A program made the position numbers and the translations under genes. A stretch of DNA of 64,000 bases. Source: Athripsodes cinereus (Eukaryota > Arthropoda > Insecta > Trichoptera > Leptoceridae). This document shows, in pieces, positions 43,201-55,200 of this stretch. Below the pieces are notes generated by a model. That model was given only the letters and a program-made list of their open reading frames with translations. It was not told where the DNA came from and searched no databases. Each line of letters starts with the position of its first letter. Within the stretch, counting starts at the first letter, position 1. The stretch covers positions 62,001-126,000 of the forward strand of contig OX388306.1 of NCBI GenBank assembly GCA_947579605.1. The letters run 5' to 3'.

Positions 43201-46200
43201 CAAAATAAGGAAATTGTATCGTGCAATATTTTTATAAATCCATTCCAATCCAATTCTGACAAATGAGTTACAATTCTAATCTAAGATTATGACACATTTG
43301 GGCGTATAGAAATTTATATTACTTGAAAAATAAATACATAAATAACATCATCCAAATATCTGAATATCGCTAACCAATCTATTGCATGAACTATTAAAAT
43401 AAAGACATTTTACATCAGCTTATATTCGGCGATGAGGTTTGCCACCCATCCATCGCTTTCGATTGGTTGTCCCTCACACCAATCTTGAAACAAGAAGGAG
43501 CCTGATGGATTCTTGCATTTTATTTAAAATATGTAACTCTGCATTTGACACTCCTGAGCTTCTCCAAAAAATATGTATTCACACTCCCTCTAGAACGCGG
43601 GATAATAATTTATTTTATATGCCAGCTGCGAGTACAAAAATGCAGGGTTGCGTAGACATCTATGCAAAATTACATCTCTCTACAATAATACGCTGACAGA
43701 CGTCGATATATTTGGGTTACCTCTGAATGCTTACAAGAGACAGGTATTCAAAAAACTTACTTCCGCACTTCTAAATGAATCAGCAGGTACGCAGTAATCT
43801 CTCCCCCCCCCCCCTTTTTCCTTTCCCTTGATTTTTTTTTTATTATTATTAATAAGTGTTTTTGTGCTAGTGTGATGATTGAGTGAGCGAGCGAGACTGT
43901 TTATATGTAGGCATGTTGAGATGAACGAAATGTAAGGTACCTATGGTTTTAAAATTAATTGTGGCGCATGGTATTGGATGATAGCTGATCTCTGAAAGAT
44001 TAACCTTTTTTCTAACTTTATATATGTAGTTATTGTCTGTTTTGTGCTTTTAACATTTATAAAATAAAATAAAATAAAATACCTACTATACCTCATACCT
44101 CACACCATATCCCGTACCGTGGACAGAAAGAACAGATAGCTAGGTATGCATTATCTAATTTTACATAGTTCTTTCTCTTACTGCACATTTATGCAATTAC
44201 TCATTATTATATGCACGCCGAAATCTCTTATTCAACACGGGCGCGTGTTGAATGAGATATTAAGAGACCCTTGAATAAGAGACCCGTCTTGAACCGTGAT
44301 GTTTAACCAATACTGCGATTTACAGGATATTCGAAAACTTACAAAAAAGAGTGGGAAACTCATTCTTTATTAAAGATTGCACGGGATGGATATTTTTCTT
44401 TCTACTACTAATTATTTTCAAAACCCTTTTATCAATACTAGATGTTATATTAACATTATGAGGCCTTAGTCAAAACCAACAATCAACTCATTAGAAAGAT
44501 GGTTGCATTAATGTGAAATATGGTACTTAAAGTCTACATACATAGAATGTATGTGTGCAGTTATAAAGTGATTGTAGGTATACAGGTACCTATATGAGGT
44601 ATGATGGTGTGGTGGGTAGGTGGACAGGCGAATAGAGAGTAGGTGTGAGTATGTATAGTGTTTATAGAGTGGCCGATACCGAGGCCGAGGCTGGGAAGTG
44701 TTACCAACATATCGTGAAAATGTCTCGCAACTTGACACCGCCCCCCCTCCCAGGAGAGGCATCGCACGCGCGCCTCGCACTTTCAATTTATATCTTCCTT
44801 CATTTCAAATTACTTCTTACTGGAAGCATTACTCGATAAATTCAATTACGGAATAGGAATTCTCACACGCCACAGCGGCATGCCACTATTAGCTAGCGCC
44901 ACTATTCTCTATGTGGTATGGTGCGGTCACCAAATTCTACAGCGGATCATATTGCTTCCCTCCGTGACTTCAGAGTCATTCTATCATATCCAATGCCCAC
45001 ACCATCCTTTTCAAGTCCAACTAAAGAATTCTAAAATAAGTTAATTTGACAAGAGTCGTGTATCACATTTATGTCATTGATATAACGAAAACAAAATTGT
45101 TTTTAGTTTTCGTTATTTGAAGTTTGACAATGACCTCATAGGTTGAAACCTGGTAACTTATTTAACAAATAAAACATAGTAAAAATTAAAAACAATTTTG
45201 GTTTCGTTATATCAATATAATGGAGTTTTACAAAATTAACGTCGACTCAATCAATACATTTATGTCACTTTATCATCTGCCATATATGTATATATAAATA
45301 TAAATAAGTACCTACCTAAATATGAGTGATAGATTGAGTGAGTGAAAAGACTATTGTGTAATATGTATACAGAAAAAAACTTTAAGCCTAATATTTTCTA
45401 AAAGAGAAAATTAAATGTGATTATTAATTTAATGATACATATAAAAAAAATGAGAAATAATTTGTCTAGCGATTATCTGTAGGTAGATATTGTGTATGAA
45501 ACAAATGTATTTAAATGTACAAGTTGATCCCTTTCACATTGCCTGCAATAGCCTACAGTGATGTAGTACAAGGTGCCAGGGGCTACCCCATCGCCTCCCG
45601 AGGGACCTCCTTCTCCCTCCTCCTCCCACCTCCGCCACTATTCATTCGCCCGCAGGACTCGAATCAATTTGTCTCTATTTATAATCATAATAACACCAGC
45701 ACACTCACAATCATTCGATACCCACAGAGCGGAATATTATTTTCACTATTTTCTTCTTGCCTACTTCATATACATAAATAAAACATTCTGTGCGAGATTC
45801 GTCGCTATCCTTATTCTATTGTTATTTAAGTAAAATAGAGTTAATCCAATACCTACTTTCATTCGACTACTATTTCAGAAATAGAAATAAATCAATGAAA
45901 TGCAACAAATCATACAAGCATAATTTATTTACTGGTGTATTATGAATATTTATCTTAAAGGCACCCTCTCGGTGTTTTTTCACAAAACAGCGCAATCCAA
46001 AATAAGTCGTCTAGGTTTTCGTTATTATAAATTAAAAAAATCATTATCCTAGAGGTGGTGGTCTTAGACATTTGATCGATAGGTCCGTGTTCAATTCCTT
46101 TCGCTACCGACTTACTCCATTTTCACAACACAAGAATATTGCTTGCTGTGAGGGTGTCTGTGGTGTATTTCAATTTATTTCATATCCACATTCATAATTA

Positions 46201-49200
46201 TATTAAAAAGAAAAAAAATCAAAGCTACCTACACTAAAATAAATGATTTTATATTTTTATACATTGAAAACAATTCCACAACAAAGTTTACTTCGATGAG
46301 AGTAGAGATACTCAAACCATCCAAGATATTTAATTTTATAATAGAATATTATATTTGTAATTTTTGCTTATAACTTTAAATTCATTTCACATTAATATCA
46401 ATCAATTCAACACAAAGATGAATTCCAATATAAGTATTATAGGTACATCGCACATAATAAAGTGCGTAGTGCATTGATTTCAATAAAAATAAAACTATTT
46501 TTTATTATGTTTATTGATATTTACACACACATAGGTACCAAGTAACCTTATAGAAATTCCAGTGATACTGTCAGGTACATTCAGTATGCAGTGTATAGTA
46601 TAGATAGACACACACACACACATAGATATAATAATATAGATAATATGTCGGAATATAGGTATTTAGTTTGTAGTAGGTATAGGTATAATGTACCCATATA
46701 ATATCTATTATTTGAGAACATGGAAGATATAATGATATTGTCACCTTAGTCCTGTGCAGTGCAGGAGATGGGGTTATTTTCTATGTAAGTGAGATAGATA
46801 CATTTTAATAGAATTAAAACAGATTTAAAAGAAAACACTGTATTACTTTCACTATGAACAATATTTGACTCAGAGGACTTTCGGGTAGACACCCATCATC
46901 AGTGAGTTTTTATTAGAAACTAAATACAAGGAACAAAAATTACAGATGTTTACAAATATTATAAGATAATAGGTAAAGTGTGTCTGGGATCTATGGAGGT
47001 AGGTGTGTGGAGCATTATGTAGTATTGAGAGCAGGTAAGGGTGTATTGGTATAAAGGCGGGAAATGGGGGAAAATATGGTGGGGGAGGATTTGGATGTTA
47101 ATTATATCATTGGAAGAGAAGTTTTTTTGATTTTTAATTCCTGCAAAATCTAAAAATTTAACATACAAATACCCCCCTTTTAAGATCGTAATGTAATGCG
47201 TCGGTCCACTTCCGATCACTGAAGTTGAGGAATAGTGAGCTCGGTAGGCGCTTGTGTGGGTGACCATTATAATATTACGAAGAGTTACAGAACACGTATG
47301 TTTCATTAAAAGATTGTCAAAGTTTTATAGGTACTAGGTACATATTAATATATAATTGTAATAATTGTAAACGCGGGGTAAATGAGTAATTCAGAAGATA
47401 TCGTCATCTAGCGATAAACTCGCCCACTGTTCATTAAATTATATAACTGATGAGTTTGTGGTACTTTGCTTTGATGTATACTGTTGTAACATTTATATGC
47501 AGTTTAAAATATATTAACTAAATAAAAATCAATAAATTTAGAATTAGTTTTGTTATACATATATCTTTAAATAGTACCAAATCTGAAAAGAAAAGTTATA
47601 AAAAATCGTTGAGTGTCTGTTAATTACATAATACAAAGTTCTTTTTATTAACAACAAAAAGTCTTCTCCAAAATCTTGATATGTAAAGTATTTCGATAGA
47701 AATTTTCACAGAAACTCTTACATCAATATTTTTTATGATTATAAGCATTTTTATTCACTGAAATTGTTACAAACTGAAATCTGGCATCTGACTTTTATGG
47801 GAACTTTTTTCTTTCTTTCTTTTCACGGCAAAACACCCGAAATCGAGTGAACGATGAATTATACAGCCTTTAGAGATTTGATAGATAAAAAGCTCAAAAC
47901 TCTAAATAATGTTTATGTGGGACACGTGATCAAAATACATCAGCAGATTCCTTCCAGTATTCACATGTATGTATAGGTATATTATGAAGATTGTAATAAA
48001 ATATTATATAATGTACATAACTAGAAAAATTCCATCCATATCTAGATGTGATGTGATATACAATGATGTGCGCTGCGCTGAGGTACTGTAGGTATACGTA
48101 TTCCTAACGTGGAAACCTTTCATAATAAATTTCCACTAAGCAGAACATCTTTATTCCGTTTGACATGAAATAGTGTTAGGCAGGTGACGGGTGAGGTGTG
48201 TGAGGTACATATGTAGTGTAGTGTAGGAGATAGGAGACGCGATATGATTTAAAACTGATGGGCTTCTGGCTCGGTCACCACATATTATAACCAACTGATT
48301 CTCTTTCCCAATCTATTTGATTTTTTTTATTATCAAAGTAGTTAGTTATAAATTTTCACACTGTTAAAATAAATTTCATGTATTTAGCATCAATACAAAT
48401 TTATATTAAATTAGATGTTATTACACATAATTGGTTTCAAAATGGATTTCTTGACTTCTGAAATATTTGATATAAATGTTTTAACATATTATTCAAATTA
48501 TCGCCATAAGAGCTTTATTTTATAATATTGCATAGCCATAGAATTTGGTGCATGAATACATGAATACATCACAAATCATCAAGTACCTACCTACCTTTAT
48601 CTAACATCCACTACCTGGAACCTTTCCTTCCCTTCCTGTCCCATCCCATCAGCTGTGCGTTATGATATCTAGACGAGGGCGGGGACGGGAGCAGATATCG
48701 TGGTCAGGTCAGAGGCTGTTATTGAGTAAGACGTGCCATGAAATATCCTCAGCTATGGGTAGGAGGAGATTATTCCGAAACAAGAAAGAATATAAATTTT
48801 CTAGAATACCTCTCCACATTTAAATAAAAATTTCCCACACCCCCATTATACGTACCAATATCACTTACATTAACAGTATACTACATACTGCATACCTACT
48901 ACATTACTTCTCATGACAATTATAGTTACAAGTATCAACAACGATAACCTTAAAACATTTCATAGTCAAGTGTTTCTATGAGGTTGGTTAAAAATAAAAT
49001 AGAAAAATATAGACTTCTCTGTAAATATATTAATTCGCTAATCATATCTTCTAATTTCTAATCGTGGGACTAAATGAAATTACACAAGTGAAAAAAATAG
49101 TTATAATTATAATTCTTTTAAAATACTTTAAAAAATGTATCTGGGTTTTTGATATAAGCCGAAATACAACTTTATACACCTTTCACAAAAAGCTAAAAAC

Positions 49201-52200
49201 TTGTGTTGTGAAAGGGGAGTTTGCCAGCACCTTTGTTATATTAAGTCGAGACCGTGGTACTCAAGCTACACTATACCCCCACGCCACATCCTAAGTGGGG
49301 TAGGGAGAGAAGACAGATTGTCATGTAAATCTATTCTTACAAACTTCTTTCGCTTCTTTTACATTCATACAACTTCTCATGCACGCTCGTCGATTTCTCT
49401 TACTCAACACACGGCCGTTCTGGATTATGATTAATATTTTAAAAAATATAATTAATGTCTATCACCTTTTCTGAATGCTTGAAATGAATGAATGAAATTA
49501 TTTATATGGCCCAGTAAGAATGTTTTAACTTAACACGTCATATAAATGAACTGAAATAAATTTTATCTAACTTGTAGAAAGCGTTTTCACAGAAACATAT
49601 AAATATTAATAATTATTATTGAAGGGTGTTTGTGTTCACACTGTGAAAATTCATTTTCAATCATTTATAAACAATCAAAACACTGTTATAATTTTCGCCA
49701 TATTTATTCAAACTCTAACGTTTTCGCCCACTTCAATAGGCATTCTCAAGAGTACTGAAACAGTAAAATGTCACCTACAAAAATTATATATTAAATATAA
49801 ATATTATAAAAGATAATAATTAAATTAAAACACTGTTTAATTCCACTATGAGATTGCTTTAATTAAAACGTTTTCGACTACAATGTAGTCATCATCAGTA
49901 ATAACACAATACTAAATCTAAAATTAAAGGACATACAACAATATTAAATATTAAAAAATTTTAAGGAGTGGTCACAATTGGCAGTGTGTGTGTGGAGGGT
50001 GGGGGTGAAAAGTTCAGGGGCGGGTTCAGGAGCAGAAGTAGTGGTGAGGTTATTTGTGGTTGTTGAATATTTACTAAATTTTTATGATTATTAATTTCTA
50101 ATGTTTCCAAGATGTCCAGTTTTTTGCCTTTAGAACATTTTTGCAGCAATTCCACACCGCTGAGGTCAAAATCATGGCCCGTATCTCTAGCATGGTCCGC
50201 CATTTCTGAATTGATACCAAAGTTCTTTTTAGCTCTAAGGTGCTCAGTTACTCGAGTATGAATTCTTCTGCCGGACTGACCAATGTAGGCTGAGTCACAT
50301 TCTTTACAATTTATTTTATAAACACCACTGGAATCTAATGGATTTATTTTTGATTTATTATTTAATATGTATTTTCTAATGGAGTGGTCGGTATAAAATG
50401 CTGGTTGAAATGTTTTGTCTTTGCAGATGTTGATGAGAGATGTGGACAATGGACCAGTATATAGAATCTTGCTCCAGGGTTTATCTTGAATTATTTTTGT
50501 TTTACTATATATATACTTATAGATGATATGTTGGGTTGAGAATTTCTTAATTTTCTTACGTATTACATCAGGTTTATATCCGTTATTTGTTGCGATATTT
50601 AAAATGGTGTTCATTTCTGTTTGGTAATTTTCTTTAGTTAGTGGAATAGAATGTAAGCGATGGATCATAGCATTAAATGCTGCCATCTTGTGTCCTATTG
50701 GATGGAAAGTTTAAGATAAATATTATATTCTTTACATAGTCTTATGTTTGTGATATCTATTTGTTTGTTTGTTTGTTATTGCTTCAATTATGCGATGAGT
50801 TGGTATTGTGTGAGTACTGAGTAGGTAGGTATATAATATATATGTATGTCTGTTTGTTTGTAGTTTGCTTTGTAAGAAATAAAGCATAAGATCAATAATA
50901 ATAATATTTTAAACATAAAGTTTCCAGTTGATATTTTATTCATTTCACTGATGGATTAAAAAGAAACTTAATCACATAAACTCTCCGCTCCCCGAGAGGT
51001 ATCAGGTTACAGCGCCGCGTGGGGAACTCCATAACCCCAACCGCCCCATCCCTTTTAACCGCACACATACACACATTACACATACTACATCTAAAAAATA
51101 ATAACTCCGCCAGCAGTCGTCTCGCGATGCAACACAAGCAACTGATGTAAAGTTACATTTATTCACTAAGAAGCAAATATATATTTCTTACTTCCATACA
51201 TAATATTATATATGGAGTAATAGGTACATACTACATAATATATTTTGTATCACATTTTTTTTATATAATATAAATCATTAGCGAAAGCACCCAAAATTCA
51301 ATTATCAATTGCATGTTGTTCGTGGAACACCCGACAAATAATGGATCTCTCACTCTTTTTCGTAAGTTTTTAAGTGTCTTGTAAGAGGCAGATATTCGAA
51401 AAAAGACATTTTACATCATAAATTCAGCGATGAAGTTTACCACCCACCCTAAATGTCTTTATATTTTGTTGCACGGAAAGGATGGCTTGCATCTTTCTTA
51501 CATGCAGTTGGTCTGCTGAGTGCTTCGCTTCCAGGATATGCCGTGATGTTATAGTAATTAGTAGTTGCAATGTTTCATACCACGTGCCTGCCGATCTTTT
51601 TGATTGGATAATCAAAACAATATTATTTATTAATAATGCTAACTTAATAAAAACATATCTAAGGTAATTAAATTTCCTGCTTATATTACTAAACCATAAC
51701 GGCATATCACACGAGTGGGGTAGCCAGCAGATCAACTGCATGTAATAACATGCAATTCTTCCTCTGTGTGCTCACAAGAAATTAAGACATTCGGGATGTA
51801 TGTCAAATCTCATCGTTAAATTTAAGGCATTTCCCAAACACGTGTCTTTTACAGAACACTCGAAAACTTACGGAAAATAATGGAAAACCAATAGTAACTC
51901 GATTTCGAGCGGAGTAAAACGCGTACATGTTACATACATTTTGAGGTACCTACTACGAGTACAATCATAATAAAAATACAAACTTTCAAATTCCCCTTTC
52001 AAAATCAATTCGTATATTACTATTGTTATTATATTGTGTTATATAACTGTGTAGGTACCTTACTATCCAAACTGCGAAGATTGAATCACATTTCTGATAT
52101 AAGTTTCCACGTCATCAAATTGGTACATGCCTACTTTTCATTTCATTTAACTTTTACAATGTATCGCTACACACAGATCAGATAATAAATACTGTAGGTA

Positions 52201-55200
52201 CTATTGCGGATTCTGCTACTACTGCTACTCACCGTGTTGACAGTTGATTCCACTCCTGTACTTATGCAAACTTCATATCATCTTATTAGTATCGAGTTTT
52301 TTCATAAAAGACGATACTAAATATGAAATAAGCCCAACTACACCCCGGACACCTTCAGAGAAAGCAATTTGCTAATATTGAGAGGTGATTTAGATTATAT
52401 CATTTAATTTATTTAGTACCTATTTAATTAATGAAGTATATGGCTTAGGCATTTTTATAATTTAATATGACCAAGAAAATTATACGGTCTTAAATTACAA
52501 AAAGTAAAATCTAAAAAGTAAAATCAATCAATAAAAACAAAAAATAAGCATACATATTACAACCATTATATAGGTTTACATGTAGGTATATTCGATACAT
52601 GTAATATTTGCACCTATTATTCATCATATTTTACCATACAGAATGTAAGTCTGTCTTGATTATGCTAGCTTATGACGTCACGGCTGGATTAATGGAAGAA
52701 ATAACATTATTTATAATGTAACATACCGTATTAATGTTAGCAACAAACGATTGTTATTATTTCTTTATAAACAATATAGGTAGGTACTAATATAAAAAGT
52801 ATTGTAACCGACCTGCACTCTAGCTTCTGTGAGATTAATCTTCATGGCTAGATCTTCTCTTGTGAACACATCGGGATAGTGAGTCTGTGCGAAGGCTGTC
52901 TCCAACTCTTCCAACTGCAACAAAACAAACAAACAGTCACACATGCATACATACAATATATAATACGTACATAAAAAACAGTAACATATTATTTTACTTA
53001 ATATTCTATCAATAGCAGAACAATTAGGTACACCAGTCTTATTATTATTATTTTTAATATGTCACAAACTGTTAACTGTAGCAATAGGGATAAAATCCGA
53101 CTCACGACATGGTCTGACTGCCAACTGTCTTAACAAACGAATATGTGTTACGGTTTGAAGTTCCGCCCTTCAAATAAAGGCAAATCCATAAAAAAAACTA
53201 CGTGACCTTAGGTCTAGTAGGTAGAAAATTCTCAACAATTTTAGTTAATTGAGTCAAGCTATATTATTTAATCTTTTAACAAAAAAAAATACGTACTTTT
53301 AACCGCATCATAATCATTTTGCGTCCATGTGCTTGCACTGATATTAAATAGGTATGTTGTGATGAAATGAATATATACAAGATTGTAAATATTATTTTAG
53401 ATTGTAAATTTAATATTATTATTTTCGTATACCTAGATGGAATATTTGTAGTAGGTAATTAATAAAGGGATGGAACTTAGTTTGATTTCAAGTGGATGGC
53501 AAGCTATCTATGTAGGAGACAGAGACAGGTATATTTTGGTGTGTGTCAGATAGAGATGGATGTAGTTTTTCTTGTTGTTTTGGGTCGACATTTTCAGTAT
53601 CTGAAGAGGGAGGATAGATGACTCGTGGCAGTTCGTTTTGAATTCTTAAGAAATTAGGTTGTGCCCATATTAGTTTTAAAAGCAGTGTTGGAATTTATTG
53701 ATTAAAGAATAATTAATTGTTGGACACAACCAAAGTATTATTTATGATTTTGGAGTGATATTCACGTACAGAGTGGATATAATATTTTACATCCTAAATA
53801 ATAATTGTATTAAATAACAGATTCAGTTACTTGCCAGCCGCAAAACTAAGTGTTTTAATATTATTTTATTATTTATATATATAGGTGCTAGGATACTCTC
53901 AGGGTGTCTGTTGTCTACAAGGCAATATTTGTACTCAACGATTCATTATTTTACAGATTTTGAAAACAAAGGAATTATGTGTTATATATATGTTATTTTT
54001 CAGTATTATTGTATGTATGTATGTATGTACTTGTGACCGATTTTATATAGCGCCTTCCGACACACCTACAACTAGACCAGTGGCGTACCGATCTACCCAA
54101 TAGTATATTTTATTTAATTTATTTTACCAAAACGAAGGATTGTGCAGTTTGGAGTGGAGTTTATGTTGAGCAGGATATTATTTGATTATTTAATTAATTA
54201 CATATTTTATCTTCGATGTCATTTGTATTCTACGAATTAACTGGATTTTTCTATTTAATTGTTCTGCTGGAAATTGCCGTGACATTATAGAATGTATTAA
54301 TTAACATTTTGCAAGGCATGGATGTATCGTATTGTTTATGTATTATTATATTAATATATTTAAATTAATACAATTTATCCAAAAATCCCTACATAAACCC
54401 TTTCCCTTCTTGGGAATCCAGTTTTGTCCAGTCGTTTGTTTGGCCCCAGACGATTTGGGTACGACGGTATTCTTTTCTTAACAAAATATATGATATTGTA
54501 GTATATAATTATGCATGATAATTATTTAAATCAAATTTTGTAAATATAAGTACATAGTTCAACTAACAAAAATTCTCTCCTTTCCCTATATGCTGGAGGA
54601 CCCACAATCCATTATAAGGTCTTTGGGCATTTGTAAATGGATATTATGTTTAATTAATTTTAATTATTATTAACTGGTTGGTAAATCACTGTTCGTGATA
54701 TTGCTAACTATATTAGTAGTCTATCTTATCAGTTCTGTAAGAACACACCTTGCAATCATTAACATGGTTGGATGTGCGTGGAGATTGGTGGTGCTTTCTC
54801 TGCGTATAAATCAACTTAACCAATGAAAAAGTATTTATTTCAAATGTTCTCCGACTGAAGCAGGTACAGCTCCATTCCTCGAATTTTCTGCTAGAGTATA
54901 GCTTGAAGGGGTTATCTGCGCCCTTTGGTTGAGACTCAATGATCAGGAATCTATAGAACTAATATCATTATATGTTTGCATGCCCGCATGTTTGCAATAT
55001 ATTGCACGTCCTAGTGAAAATATATCTTATATATTAGTTTATATATATTCGGCTGTAGAATAGTGCACCCGGGCTCAAAGTACGGCATGGCGAGTTTGAG
55101 ACGTGAGGGAGCGAAGGTGGCGCTCCTTTAGCATGGACACAGCATGCTTTCCATGCACTAACATGGTAGTTAGTCTCTGAAAATGATGTCATAGCAATCG

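Larger units (their letters stand above)
28244..52812 (-). other. Drgx intron 2 (24.6 kb), homeodomain 46/47
   Basis: It separates the exon for homeodomain helices 1-2 from the recognition-helix exon. It is filled with nested LINE fragments, a foldback element, a hAT element, a Penelope ORF, SINEs and 240-bp repeats. GC-richer unique blocks near 33640, 35935, 44680 and 48640 stand out. No exon of correct phase was found inside. Confidence 0.85.

Noticed and set aside
44508..44839. overlapping frames on both strands
   Set aside because: Frames on opposite strands over a GC-richer block with no protein signature; treated as noncoding.
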